A stretch of DNA of 47,586 nucleotides from JALCSJ01 sp036788835. GTDB taxonomy: Bacteria; Bacillota; Negativicutes; Acidaminococcales; Acidaminococcaceae. Both the position numbers and the translations under genes were made by a program. The notes beneath the pieces are model-generated. The model made no database searches and was not told where the DNA came from. It saw nothing but the letters and a program-made list of their open reading frames with translations. Shown here piece by piece: positions 17,963 through 28,000 of this stretch. The stretch's first letter is position 1. The number at the start of each line of letters is the position of its first letter. Location of the stretch: contig DAIQMR010000019.1 in the NCBI GenBank assembly GCA_036788835.1, positions 1 to 47,586 of the forward strand, written 5' to 3'.

Positions 17963-18874
17963 ATGCTTGACCAAAATTTAACTTTGTATCGGGTGTTTTA
18001 TGCAGTAGCTAATCTGGGTAATATTTCAGGAGCGGCAGAGCAGCTCTTTATCAGTCAACCGGCTGTGAGTCAGTCCATTCGCAAGTTGGAAGAAAATATG
18101 AAATGCCCTTTATTCGTCAGAAAATCTCGTGGGGTTGAACTGACAGAAGAGGGGAAGATTCTATATGAACACGTGGAAGAAGCCCTGAATGTTTTAAACC
18201 AGGCAGAAGCAAGCATTAGCTCAGGCATTGAAGAAGGCAAGGGTCATTTACGGATAGGTACAAACAATGCTTTGTGTCAAAGATATCTTTTACCATACCT
18301 GAATATTTTTTTGCAAATGTATCCCAAAATGCATGTTTCTATAACTTGCGGATCTTCGGAAAATACTATGCTGGCTTTAACCAGACATGAAATCGATGTA
18401 GCATTGGTACATGGCCAGGATGTTGATAAAACAATGAAAGCTCACCCACTGGGTTTATTGAGCGTTATTTTTGTTGCGAAAGCAAAATACTATAAAAGAC
18501 TGGGACCTATTGTAGGGGACAATATAGGCAAGCTTTTCCAAAAATCAACCTTAGTATTATTGAAAAAACAGGATGGAATCCGTCAAGCTTTAGACAAGGC
18601 ATTAGAAAAAAAGCATATTAAACCACAAAACATTTTGGAAGCAAATGACTTGGATGTGGTTTTGGATTTCACCCGACTAGGAATGGGAATTGGCTGCATT
18701 GCCAAGGAATTTATTGAGGAAGAGTTGGAAGCAGGCACCCTGGTGGAGGTGCCGGTTGCAATAGAATTTTCTCCTGTGGAAGTAGCTTTTGTCCGACTCG
18801 ATGAAAGCATTTCCAATCCTGCCTTAAAAAAATTCAGGGAAATGCTAACCAATGAGTTGTCCGACGGACAATAA
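17963..18874 (+). CDS. LysR-family transcriptional regulator
   Basis: DNA-binding regulator of 303 residues with the usual two-part layout. The N-terminal winged helix-turn-helix at about 1-62 contains NISGAAEQLFISQPAVSQSIRKLEENM and LFVRKSRGVELTEEG. The effector-binding periplasmic-type fold runs from about 90 (GHLRIGTNNALCQRYLLPYL) to the end. The ATG at 17963 is preceded by GGGGAAGG. It lies 26 bases after pyrE in the same direction and before a strong terminator, so it may be the last cistron of the pyr operon. LysR genes more often control a divergent neighbour, and none is present. Targets and ligand are unknown. Confidence 0.9.
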   Translation: MLDQNLTLYRVFYAVANLGNISGAAEQLFISQPAVSQSIRKLEENMKCPLFVRKSRGVELTEEGKILYEHVEEALNVLNQAEASISSGIEEGKGHLRIGTNNALCQRYLLPYLNIFLQMYPKMHVSITCGSSENTMLALTRHEIDVALVHGQDVDKTMKAHPLGLLSVIFVAKAKYYKRLGPIVGDNIGKLFQKSTLVLLKKQDGIRQALDKALEKKHIKPQNILEANDLDVVLDFTRLGMGIGCIAKEFIEEELEAGTLVEVPVAIEFSPVEVAFVRLDESISNPALKKFREMLTNELSDGQ

Positions 18875-18896
18875 AAGATAAAATTTAAATTAGCTG

Positions 18897-18950
18897 AAAA
18901 GGCTATAACACAATGACAAAAACAGTCATTATGTTATAGCCTTTTATTTT
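18897..18950 (+). terminator. Strong terminator after the LysR gene
   Basis: A 21-position stem with one mismatch (18897-18917 with 18925-18945) closes a 7-base loop and is followed by a T-rich tract. It would end the pyr-lysR transcript. Confidence 0.92.
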
Positions 18951-18959
18951 TGTGTACAA

Positions 18960-18999
18960 AAAAACAACCGAGAAAAGCACCTTTCTCTTGGTTGTTTTT
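18960..18999 (+). terminator. Second terminator-like hairpin
   Basis: AAAAACAACC (18960-18969) pairs with GGTTGTTTTT (18990-18999), extended inward by GAGAAA/TTTCTC with a 2-base bulge. It lies only 14 bases after the first terminator. It may be a backup, or it may end transcripts coming from the right; the A-run on its left would serve as a T-run on the minus strand. Confidence 0.6.
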
Positions 19000-19037
19000 C
19001 CGTTTTATTACAAAATTTTTCTGCGTTTTCAACTTTT

Positions 19038-19189
19038 TCCTTGTTCCCAAAAATGTAACAGATATTTTACATATTGGGCTAACGTCGCATTATACCTAAA
19101 GAAAAATATGACAAGAATAAGGCAACTTTGTGTCATAAGAACAGGTTATACGCATATTAGTTATTCGTATTTGTAAGAGGGAACAAGGA
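19038..19189. repeat. 11-bp perfect inverted repeats flanking 130 bp
   Basis: TCCTTGTTCCC at 19038-19048 and its exact reverse complement at 19179-19189 bracket 130 bases. This is part of a 656-base gap (18875-19530) that otherwise contains the two terminators on the left, the barrel-end remnant at 19240 and the inverted repeat at 19425. Within the bracketed stretch a perfect TATAAT lies on the minus strand at 19089-19094, with TTCTTG 17 bases upstream. No longer open reading frame of good quality is present. Confidence 0.55.
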
Positions 19190-19239
19190 GGGCTATTGTA
19201 AAAACGTACATAAAAACAGACAAAGCGAGGTTTTAGACA

Positions 19240-19353
19240 ATGAAAAAGAAGAATAAAAAGATGTCCTGGTATGGCAATATAGGACGCAGGGGTATGGGCG
19301 GTGATGTGTCATCCCATTGGAATTACAGCCTGGGATTGACTTATCATTTTTAA
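19240..19353 (+). pseudogene. Orphan C-terminal end of an autotransporter beta-barrel
   Basis: A 37-codon reading frame preceded by an in-frame TAG and by GCGAGG about 9 bases upstream. After a lysine-rich start (MKKKNKK) the remainder aligns without gaps to the last residues of the large autotransporter downstream. Shared are SW(Y/F), IG or LG then RxG(M/L)G, WxY, and a final G(L/V)x(Y/F)xF ending on the terminal Phe typical of outer-membrane barrels. It covers only about the last two strands, so it cannot form a barrel alone. I read it as the 3' relic of a lost autotransporter gene or a recombination scar. A small translated peptide is possible because a start and ribosome site remain. Confidence 0.55.
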
Positions 19354-19424
19354 TGTGCAGGTCTTTAGGACTAGGACTAAAAACCTAAACCAACATAAAC
19401 AAATAAAAAATTTACTGCTTTGGG

Positions 19425-19489
19425 ACCATTCTTTTTCACCTCCAAATTATTATCATGTAATTCAAGTGATGAAGGGGAAAAAGAATGGT
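19425..19489 (+). repeat. Perfect 13-bp inverted repeat upstream of the heptosyltransferase genes
   Basis: ACCATTCTTTTTC at 19425-19437 is the reverse complement of 19477-19489, with a 39-base loop; G-U pairs could extend it outward to 19422-19492. It ends about 40 bases before the ATG at 19531 and has no T-run after it. A leader RNA structure or protein-binding site is more likely than a terminator. Confidence 0.5.
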
Positions 19490-19530
19490 TTCAAACCAAT
19501 AAACACATGAAGAAAAGAGGATGACAGAAA

Positions 19531-20754
19531 ATGACAGAAAAAAAATTAGCGTATGCCAGTTATAATCCCGGAGAAATTAAACTGTCTACGGCGATTCCTG
19601 GTTTGATGCTGGATTTCAATTATGGGTTGCGTATTAAAGTTCCCCACGGGGATTATCACATTAAGTTCACGGACAGTGATACGGATTCCGTATTATATGA
19701 TGCGGATGCCAGCGATGTGATGGTAACCAGTTCCAAAAAATATTACATTAATTTTCATGTGGAAGTTTCCCGTCAAGGTAAATTAATCTATACCCATGAT
19801 TTGAATCTTAAAAATAAAAATGTGCATATTCGTTTCCCGGTAGGAACATTAGGAGATATTTTGGCCTGGTTCCCTTACGCCAGAGAATTTCAAAAAAAAC
19901 ATGGGTGCAAGGTTTATTGCTCCATGGCACCGGAAATAGCAGAGCTTTTCAAGCCGGCCTATCACGACATTGGTTTCTTGAAACCGGGACAGGTTCCTCC
20001 TGATTGTTATGCTACATATTATATGGGTATCTTTTTCCCGGCCGACGATAGGATTCATCAGCCCGTCGATTTTCGCATTGTAGGACTGCAAAAAACAATT
20101 CCTCATATTCTGGGATTGGATCCTGTGGAAATTCGTCCCATAACAACTCCTTCTTCCAAGCCCAAACATGTTATAAAGGAACCCTATGTTTGCGTAGCAA
20201 CCCAGGCAACCAGTCAGGCTAAGTACTGGAATAATCCCAGAGGCTGGATTGAAACAGTAGATTATTTAAAGAAGCTGGGGTACAGAGTTCTTTGCATAGA
20301 CAAAGAAAAGAGTCACGGAAACGGCAGGCTGTGGAATGTTATTCCCTTTGGGGTGGAAGATTTTACGGGAGCCTTACCGTTGCAGGAAAGAGTGGACCTT
20401 CTAGCCGGGGCAGATTTTTTTGTAGGGTTGCCTAGCGGGCTTTCCTGGCTGGCATGGAGCACAGGTATTCCGGTTGTCATGATTTCCGGGTTTTCCCTGC
20501 CCTTGAGTGAATTTTATACTCCTTACCGGGTAATTAACTATCACGTATGTAATGGTTGCTGGACAGATAGCAGTGAAGAATTCGTACATAATGATTTTGG
20601 CTGGTGTCCAAGACATCAAGGCACGGACAGAGAATTTGAATGTTCAAAATTTATTAGCAGCGGTCAGGTCTGTAAAACTATTGACCGTTTGATGCAGGAC
20701 AAGAATTTGAACCCTTTAAAACAAAAAATACAACTGAAGAGAGGCTGTGTATAA
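19531..20754 (+). CDS. Autotransporter O-heptosyltransferase (Aah/TibC family), copy 1
   Basis: Predicted cytoplasmic glycosyltransferase that attaches heptose from ADP-heptose to Ser/Thr in the strand-loop-strand repeats of an autotransporter. The 407 residues show an N-terminal beta-rich acceptor-binding part (about 1-105), then a GT-B-like heptosyltransferase core beginning HIRFPVGTLGDILAWFPYA. The core includes QAKYWNNPRGW, GYRVLCIDKE and the donor-side FVGLPSGLSWLAW and VVMISGFSLP. The C-terminal part has four cysteines (340, 343, 359, 371) in the pattern C-x2-C-x15-C-x11-C. In TibC a comparable cysteine set binds iron and supports a dodecamer (known for TibC, inferred here). The gene stands directly before a paralogue and a giant AIDA-type autotransporter, the classical arrangement. 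Confidence 0.88.
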   Translation: MTEKKLAYASYNPGEIKLSTAIPGLMLDFNYGLRIKVPHGDYHIKFTDSDTDSVLYDADASDVMVTSSKKYYINFHVEVSRQGKLIYTHDLNLKNKNVHIRFPVGTLGDILAWFPYAREFQKKHGCKVYCSMAPEIAELFKPAYHDIGFLKPGQVPPDCYATYYMGIFFPADDRIHQPVDFRIVGLQKTIPHILGLDPVEIRPITTPSSKPKHVIKEPYVCVATQATSQAKYWNNPRGWIETVDYLKKLGYRVLCIDKEKSHGNGRLWNVIPFGVEDFTGALPLQERVDLLAGADFFVGLPSGLSWLAWSTGIPVVMISGFSLPLSEFYTPYRVINYHVCNGCWTDSSEEFVHNDFGWCPRHQGTDREFECSKFISSGQVCKTIDRLMQDKNLNPLKQKIQLKRGCV

Positions 20755-20755
20755 G

Positions 20756-21985
20756 ATGACAGAGAGAAAACCATATATGAGTTTTAACCCACCTGTAATT
20801 GCCGGGAAAACACCTGTGGAAGGTTTGTTTTATGACTTCAACTTAGGTGCCAGGGTCAAAGTGCCCAAAGGCGCATACAGAGTACGCTTGCTGGACAAGA
20901 CTGCGGATTTAGTGCTGTATGACGCAGCTGCCAACGATTCCACTATCACAAGCACCAAACGTTATTTTGTTGATTTCCGTATTGAAGTATATAAGAAAAA
21001 TAAGGATAAAGAGGAACTGGTTTTTGCTCATGATTATAATGCTAAGGGCAAAAAGGTATTGATTAAGTTCCCGGATACTGCTTTGGGGGATGTGCTGGCT
21101 TGGTTTCCTTATGTAGAGGAGTTTCGGAAGAAGCATAATTGTGAAGTTTATTGTGCTATGGCACCGCGGTTCTCCGAAATTTTATGGGCCGAATATCCCA
21201 AGATTAAATTTATTAACCAGGAGGATGTGCCGGAGAATCTCTATGCCAGTTATTTTATGGGTGTTTTTTATCCCTGGGATGAGCATAAAGAACTACAGCC
21301 CTATGATTGGAGAATTGTAGGCTTGCAAAAACATGCGGCCTATATTCTTGGGTTAGAGCCGGTGGAAAGACAATTACAGCTTAATCCTTCCGAAAAAAAG
21401 CGGAAGATTAAGGGAAAGTATGTCTGCATTGCCACAAAAGCTACGGGTCAAGCAAAATATTGGAACAATCCCATTGGTTGGGTGGAAGTGATTGCTCACT
21501 TGAAAGAATTGGGTTATAGAGTCCTTTGCATTGACAAGGAACGAACCACTGTTAATGGAAGATATGGCAATAATATTCCCTTTGGGGCAGAGGATTTTAC
21601 AGGAAACATTCCTCTCCAAGACCGCATTGATTTATTGTATTATGCGGATTTCTTTGTAGGTCTGCCCAGTGGCTTGTCTTGGGTAGCCTGGGGCGTTGGC
21701 AGGCCGGTGGTTATGATTTCCGGCTTCAGCGCATCTAATATTGAGTTTTCCACTCCCTATAGAGTACAGCACTATCATGTTTGCAACAGCTGTTTAAATA
21801 ACACAAAATTGGCATTCAACTATTCTGATATAGCAAACTGTCCTCTGCAAAAAGGAACGGCCCGAGAATTTGAATGTACCCGTACAATTACATCCGGCTT
21901 TGTCAACAATACCATAGACAGATTGCTGAAAGACAGGCAAGCAGGAGCAGGCAAAGTCCTATTAAAAGATGCAGCGAATTTGTAG
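20756..21985 (+). CDS. Autotransporter O-heptosyltransferase (Aah/TibC family), copy 2
   Basis: Paralogue of the preceding gene, 409 residues with the same layout. It has KVLIKFPDTALGDVLAWFPY, AKYWNNPIGW, GYRVLCIDKE, DFFVGLPSGLSWVAWG and VVMISGFS. Its four cysteines (343, 346, 362, 374) have spacing identical to copy 1, so the metal site appears conserved in both. The start is set at the ATG at 20756 because MTERKPYMSFNPP matches the MTEKKLAYASYNP start of copy 1; an in-frame GTG at 20747 is less likely. It begins 1 base after copy 1 ends, and the autotransporter begins 22 bases after its stop behind AAAGGAGGAG. The three genes are therefore almost certainly one operon. The copies differ enough that separate acceptor preferences or a mixed oligomer are possible. 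Confidence 0.87.
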   Translation: MTERKPYMSFNPPVIAGKTPVEGLFYDFNLGARVKVPKGAYRVRLLDKTADLVLYDAAANDSTITSTKRYFVDFRIEVYKKNKDKEELVFAHDYNAKGKKVLIKFPDTALGDVLAWFPYVEEFRKKHNCEVYCAMAPRFSEILWAEYPKIKFINQEDVPENLYASYFMGVFYPWDEHKELQPYDWRIVGLQKHAAYILGLEPVERQLQLNPSEKKRKIKGKYVCIATKATGQAKYWNNPIGWVEVIAHLKELGYRVLCIDKERTTVNGRYGNNIPFGAEDFTGNIPLQDRIDLLYYADFFVGLPSGLSWVAWGVGRPVVMISGFSASNIEFSTPYRVQHYHVCNSCLNNTKLAFNYSDIANCPLQKGTAREFECTRTITSGFVNNTIDRLLKDRQAGAGKVLLKDAANL

Positions 21986-22007
21986 TACAAAAGGAGGAGA
22001 TTAGCGA

Positions 22008-25000
22008 ATGAGTAAAGGGAAAAATAATGTGAAGAATCTCAAGAAAAAATTAGCCATAACTGTGGCCATAATGAATGGGTTCAATGTTTTCACACCAGTA
22101 GCGATGCCCTATGTGGATATCATAGAAGATGTGAATAAAGAACTGCATTCCCATAAGGCCGTGGCCGCGGCCGGTATGCTGGAAACCTACAGTGACAGGC
22201 TTTTATTCAGTATGGCTGAGGCAGCTCCCTTGGCTGACAGCTCCACTATCAGCAGTGGCGGAACAGGCACTATCAGCGGGGGAGAAACTGTCAGTCATAC
22301 AGATGTTAGCGGTAATCTTGACGTAAGCAGCGGAGGCATGTCAGTATCAGCCACGGCTGAATCCGGCGGCATAATTAGTGTCAAAGGAGGCACAACGGAA
22401 TATACTACTGTGTCTTCCGGCGGTTCAGAAGTAGTGGGCAGCGGTGGTTTAGCAACAGGTACAACGGTGTATAACGGTGGTACTCAGACTGTGAAAAGCG
22501 GAGGCAGTAGCTTTTCCGGGGAAGTACATGGTGGTATCCAATATGTGGAAAAGGGTGCCCTCACCTCTAGTATGACTGTTAATAACGGAGGATCACAGTA
22601 TGTGAATGGCGGCACTGCCAAAGATGCCTTGGTTGCTAATAATGGCGCTTGTCAAAAGGTCTATAACGGAGGTGTAGCAGAGAACATTACTGTTTATGGT
22701 AATGGGGCGCGACAGGTTATTAGTAGTGGAGGCACATCTATCAATACTGTATTGCGGAAGGCGGCAGTTGAAGAAGTCCAATCAGGTGGTACGGCGATTA
22801 ATACTATTGTAAATAATTGGGAAGATGGCTTTTTGCCATACCTGGGTATTTATTCCGGCGCTGTCGCCAGCAATACTCAGGTACGAGGCGGTACTTATAG
22901 CATCTATGGCGGCGTTAGCTATAATGCAGTCATAAGTGCCGGGGAAGAAAACATCACGGAGGGGGGCATAGAATCAGGTGCCACTATTTATGGCGGGACA
23001 CAAAATATCAATAATGGAGGTACAGCAACAGGTACTACACTGAGTGGTGGTGTTCAAAATATAAATATGTCAGGAACGGCAATTGGTAATACTGTTTCCA
23101 GCGGAGCTGCGCAGAATGTTAACAATGGGGGCAAGGCTGTTAGCAATACTGTTGCTGCAGGCGGAAATCAGAATATTAGTGCCGGAGGTCTTGCCGTCAG
23201 CAATACTGTTGCTGCAGGCGGAAATCAGAATATTAGTGCCGGAGGTCTTGCCGTCAGCAATACTGTTGCTGCAGGCGGAAATCAGAATGTGCTGAGTGGT
23301 GGCACAACTAGCCAAACTACGGTTCAAAGCGGCGCCTCACAAAATGTTTCCAACGGTGCCTTTGCTGTCAGTAATACCATTGAATCAGGTGGAATCCAGA
23401 ATATAGGCTCTGATGGAATTACTACAGATAATATCATCAGCGGCGGCGGAGTTCAGAATGTATCTAGCGGCGGCTTGGCTGTGAGAAATACTGTTAATAG
23501 CGGTGCTTTACAAAATATAGAGGAGGGGGGGATTGCAGCCAGCAATACTGTTAAAAGCGGTGGGACTCAGGCCATCAGCAGTGGCGGTGTGGGAGCAGCG
23601 AACACCATTGAAAGTGGCGGTGTGCAGAATATTAGTTCCGGCGGTATCACTACCAGCGATGTTGTAACTAGCAATGGGAAGCAGGTAGTCTCCAGCGGTG
23701 GTATTGCTTATGCTGCTGAAGTGTCGGCCGGAGCCAGCCAAACCATAGAGCAGGGTGGTACTGCCGCGTATAGCTTTGTCTTATCGGGTGGCAGCGAGAC
23801 TGTGGCAGGACTAGCCAGAGGCACCTTCCTTTCCGGGGGAGCAAGTCAAGAAATTATTAACGGCGGTTTGGCAAGTGGTACGAAAGTTTATTCCGGGGCT
23901 AGCCAAACAATCAGCAGTGGCGGTGTAGCAAGCGGGACAAACCTATATGAAGGCGGGAAGCAAACAATTAGCAGTGGAGGTATAGGAAGCGGGACAAATC
24001 TATATGAAGGCGGGAAGCAAACAATTGGCAGTGGAGGTATAACTAGCGGGGATATTGTTCATAGTGGGGCAGTACAAGAAATATCTAACGGAGCAACTGC
24101 TGTAGGAACAGAGGTAATGAGTGGTGGCACGCAGAGAAGTGAACAGGGTGGTATAACCAGTAGTACAAATGTTTCTGCCGGCGGCAGCCAAGAAGTAGGG
24201 GGAACTGATACCGACGCTGTTATTAAAGGCGTTCAAACAATAGTAAGTGGCGGTATCGCTGAAGATACTGTAATCAGTGGCGGCGGTAAGCAGTTTGTTA
24301 TGACCGGTGGCAGTGCAGTAGACACTGTCAATGCCAATGCCGCTACTCAGGTAGTGGACGGAGGAACGGCTACCAGTGCTAAAATATACAATTACGGCAG
24401 TTACCAATATGTTGAAAACGGTGGCGTGGCAAATAATACTGAAGTATATGGTAACGGCGCTCTGCAATATATTTTAAGCGGTGGTACAGCTATTGCTACA
24501 GGAGTCAATACCCGTGGTGCCGTAGTTGTGTCTTCCGGCGGTACTGCTCTTAACACCAGTATTGGCTATTTAGGTAAACAGTATGTCTATGAAGGCGGGA
24601 TAGCCAGCAATACGCAGATTGATTATCGAGGAGTGGAATACGTTATAGGAGGCACAGCTGTTAGCACTACTGTCAATAGTGCCGGTACACAAGATGTAAT
24701 TGGTGGTGTTGCCAGCGGTACAACTGTTAATTTAGGCGCAGCGCAAAATGTGAATAATGGAGGTAAGGCTGTCAGCGCTACCATTAATAATGGTGGCTGG
24801 CAAACTGTGGAAGGTGGTGGTACGGCTGTCGGAACGCAGGTTAACAGTGCGGGGAGTCAAAATATTAACGTCGGTGGTGTTGCCCAAGAAACCCAAGTGG
24901 GTTCAGGCGGTAATCAATCAATCAGAAGTGGCGGCACATCTATTGATGCTACCGTAAACAGTGGCGGTGCCCAAAGTTTAAGCAGCGGCGCTGTTGCCAG

Positions 25001-28000
25001 TGGGACAAATCTTAAGGGTGGCACACAGGTTATAAACGAAGGCGGTAATGATAATAATACTACGGTTGATAGCGGCGGCACACAAAGCCTTGCAGGTGGT
25101 AAGGCAACCGGCACCACGATTAATGACGGCGGTGTGCAGAATGTTGCCTCCGGACGTGCAGAGGAAACAGTTGTAAATAGCGGAGGTATTCAAAACGTCA
25201 GCAAAGGTGCTGACGCAAAGAATAATACGATTAATGCCGGCGGCGTGCAAAATGTTGCCAGTGGTGCTGCAGCCGTCGATAATACGATTAATAGCGGCGG
25301 TGTACAGAATATTTCCAGCGGTGGAGCGGCCGTAAATAACACTGTGAATAGTGGTGGCAGCCAGGTTGTTTCCGGAGGAGGCGCGGCAGTTAATAATACC
25401 ATCAATAACGGCGGTGTCCAGAGCGTAGAAGGCGGTGGCACAGCTAAAAACAACTCTGTCTGCAGTGGCGGCAGTCAGCTTATAGCCAGTGGTGGTACCG
25501 GTATCAACAATCTTGTATCAGCAGGAGGCGTTCAAACAGTAGCCAGCGGCGGCGTAACAACCAGCGATACCTTGCAGGGAGGTAAAGAAAATGTAGGCTC
25601 AGGTGGTACTGCTAATGGAACCAATGTTGGTTCCGGCGGTGAAGAAACAATAGAGAGCGGTGGTCAGGCAGTTGGTACTAATGTATCTTCCGGCGGTAGT
25701 CAGGTTGTAGATCAAGGGGGCAGTTCCCTGGGTGTTAATATTCTCGGAGGAAGTCAGACAGTAAGCGGCAGTGATAATGATGCGAATATTGCCAGCGGCG
25801 GCAGTCAGATAGTAGCCAGCGGCGGCAGTGCAACAGGTGCAACAATAGCCAGTGGCGGTAGTCAGGTAACGGAAGCAGGCGGTACCACAAAGGATGCTAA
25901 TGTAGCCCAAGGTGGCAGCCAGACTGTTAAAGGCACAGATACAAGTGCTACAGTAAACGGCAGTCAGACAATTGCCAGCGGTGGTAGTGCAACCGGAGCT
26001 CAGGTAGCTAGTGGCGGCAGCCAGGTAACAGAAGCAGGGGGCACCACAAGCAATACAAATGTAGCCAGTGGCGGCAGCCAGACTGTTAAAGGCACAGATA
26101 CAAGCGCTACAGTTAATGGCAGCCAGACCATAGCCAGCGGTGGCAGCGCAATAGGAACTGATGTAGTCAGCGGCGGCAGCCAGGTAACAGAAGCAGGGGG
26201 CACCACAAGCAATACAAATGTAGCCAGTGGCGGCAGCCAGACTGTTAAAGGCACAGATACAAGCGCTACAGTTAATGGCAGCCAGACCATAGCCAGCGGT
26301 GGCAGCGCAATAGGAACTGATGTAGTCAGCGGCGGCAGCCAGACCGTCCAAGGCACAGATACAAGTGCTACGGTTAATGGCAGTCAGACCATAGCCAGCG
26401 GTGGTACTACAATAGATACAACAGTAGCCGACGGTGGTAGTCAGACAGTGGCTAGCGGCGGCAGCGCAACCGGTGTTACTGTAGACAGCGGCGGCAATCA
26501 GGTAACTGAAGCGGAAGGTGCTACAAACAAGACATTAGTAGCAGCAGGCGGCAGCCAAACTGTTAAGGGTACAGATACCAGTGCTACGATAGCCGGCAGC
26601 CAGACTATAGCCGGTGGCGGTAGTGCAACGGGAGCACAGATAGCATCAGGTGGTAATCAAATAGTAGCCACGGGCGGCAGTGCAACCGGCACTACGGTAA
26701 GCAATGGCGGCAGCCAGGTAACAGAAGCAGGCGGTACTACTAGCAATACCAATGTAATCGGCGGCGGTACTCAAACTGTGGGAGGCAAAGATATAAGTGC
26801 AACTGTCAGCGGGTTCCAAATTGTTAATAGTGGTGGCAGCACCATGGGAACAAACGTGGTAAGCGGCGGTCAGCAGCATACAGCATCAGGTGCTGTAACA
26901 AGTAATACAAATGTAGCCGCAGGCGGCAGTCAGGTAATTGTTGGCACAGATACAGATGCTAATGTTAGCGGGTTGCAGGTTGTGGAAAGCGGTGGCAGTG
27001 CTACCGGCACCAAGGTAGCAGCAGGTGGCAGCCAGGTAACTGAAGAAGGCGGCATAACCAGCAATACAAATGTGGCGGAAGGCGGCAGCCAGATAGTCAT
27101 CGGTACTGATCATAATGCTATAGTAAGCGGCAATCAGACAGTAACCGAAGGCGGCAGTGCAATCGGAACAACTGTAGCTAATGGTGGTGTCCAGGTAACA
27201 GAAGCCAGTGCTGCAACAACAGATACGACAGTGGAAGAAGGCGGTAATCAGGTAGTAAAAGGTGTAGATACAAATGCCAGCATTAGTGGTTTGCAAGTTG
27301 TGAAAAGTGGTGGCAGCACGACTCATACCATGATAGCGGATGGTGGTACGCAGGCAACAGAAGTGGGAGCTGCCACAAGTAAGACAGAGGTAGCCCAGGG
27401 CGGTAACCAAATAGTTGCCGGCAGTGACTATGCTGCAGCCGTAAGCGGTACTCAAACAGTTCTAAGCGGCGGTAACGTAATGAGCACAAATATTCTTGCA
27501 GGCGGCAGCCAGATAGTATTGGCCAATGGCAGTGCCAAGGATACAACGGCCAACGGCGGTACCTTAATTATGGATGAAGGCGCATCTGTTACCGGACAGA
27601 CAACCATGCAGAACAAAGCCAAAGTTATTCTGCGCAATGATCTGCAGAAAGGTGTAGCAGGTAGTTATGCTATTGAAAACCTGGCATCAGATAACAATGG
27701 TAATAGTGTTGTTATTGGCACAGGTGATGACAGCAGGCTTTATCCTGAGGATGTAAATGCTAATACACAGAACACTGCCGCCAGCCGGCTGAGAAGCAGA
27801 ATTGCTGCTCAGACAGCATCACCGGTAGGAAGAACACTGACCATTAATAACATGAGCGGCTCTGCTAATTTTGTCTTCAATGTTAATGGCGCATCTAACA
27901 GCAGCGACAAATTGATAGTACAGAACGCTACCAACAGTACAGAGAATACAGCACAGCTTCGTTTGGATGGTAATACTGATGTAAGTAGTTTGAAAGGTTT

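Noticed and set aside
18952..19176. Reading frame of 74 codons after the LysR gene
   Set aside because: It begins inside the first terminator tail, crosses the second hairpin, has no ribosome site and an improbable composition.
25599..26351. Long minus-strand reading frame of 250 codons opposite the adhesin gene
   Set aside because: It exists because the repeats are biased in codon use and have few stops on the other strand. Its Cys/Ala/Thr-rich translation merely mirrors the repeats, and it has no ribosome site.
22240..27560. Regular short repeats that could suggest a CRISPR array
   Set aside because: The repeats are coding, in frame, vary at third positions, and have no unique spacers of constant length between identical repeats.
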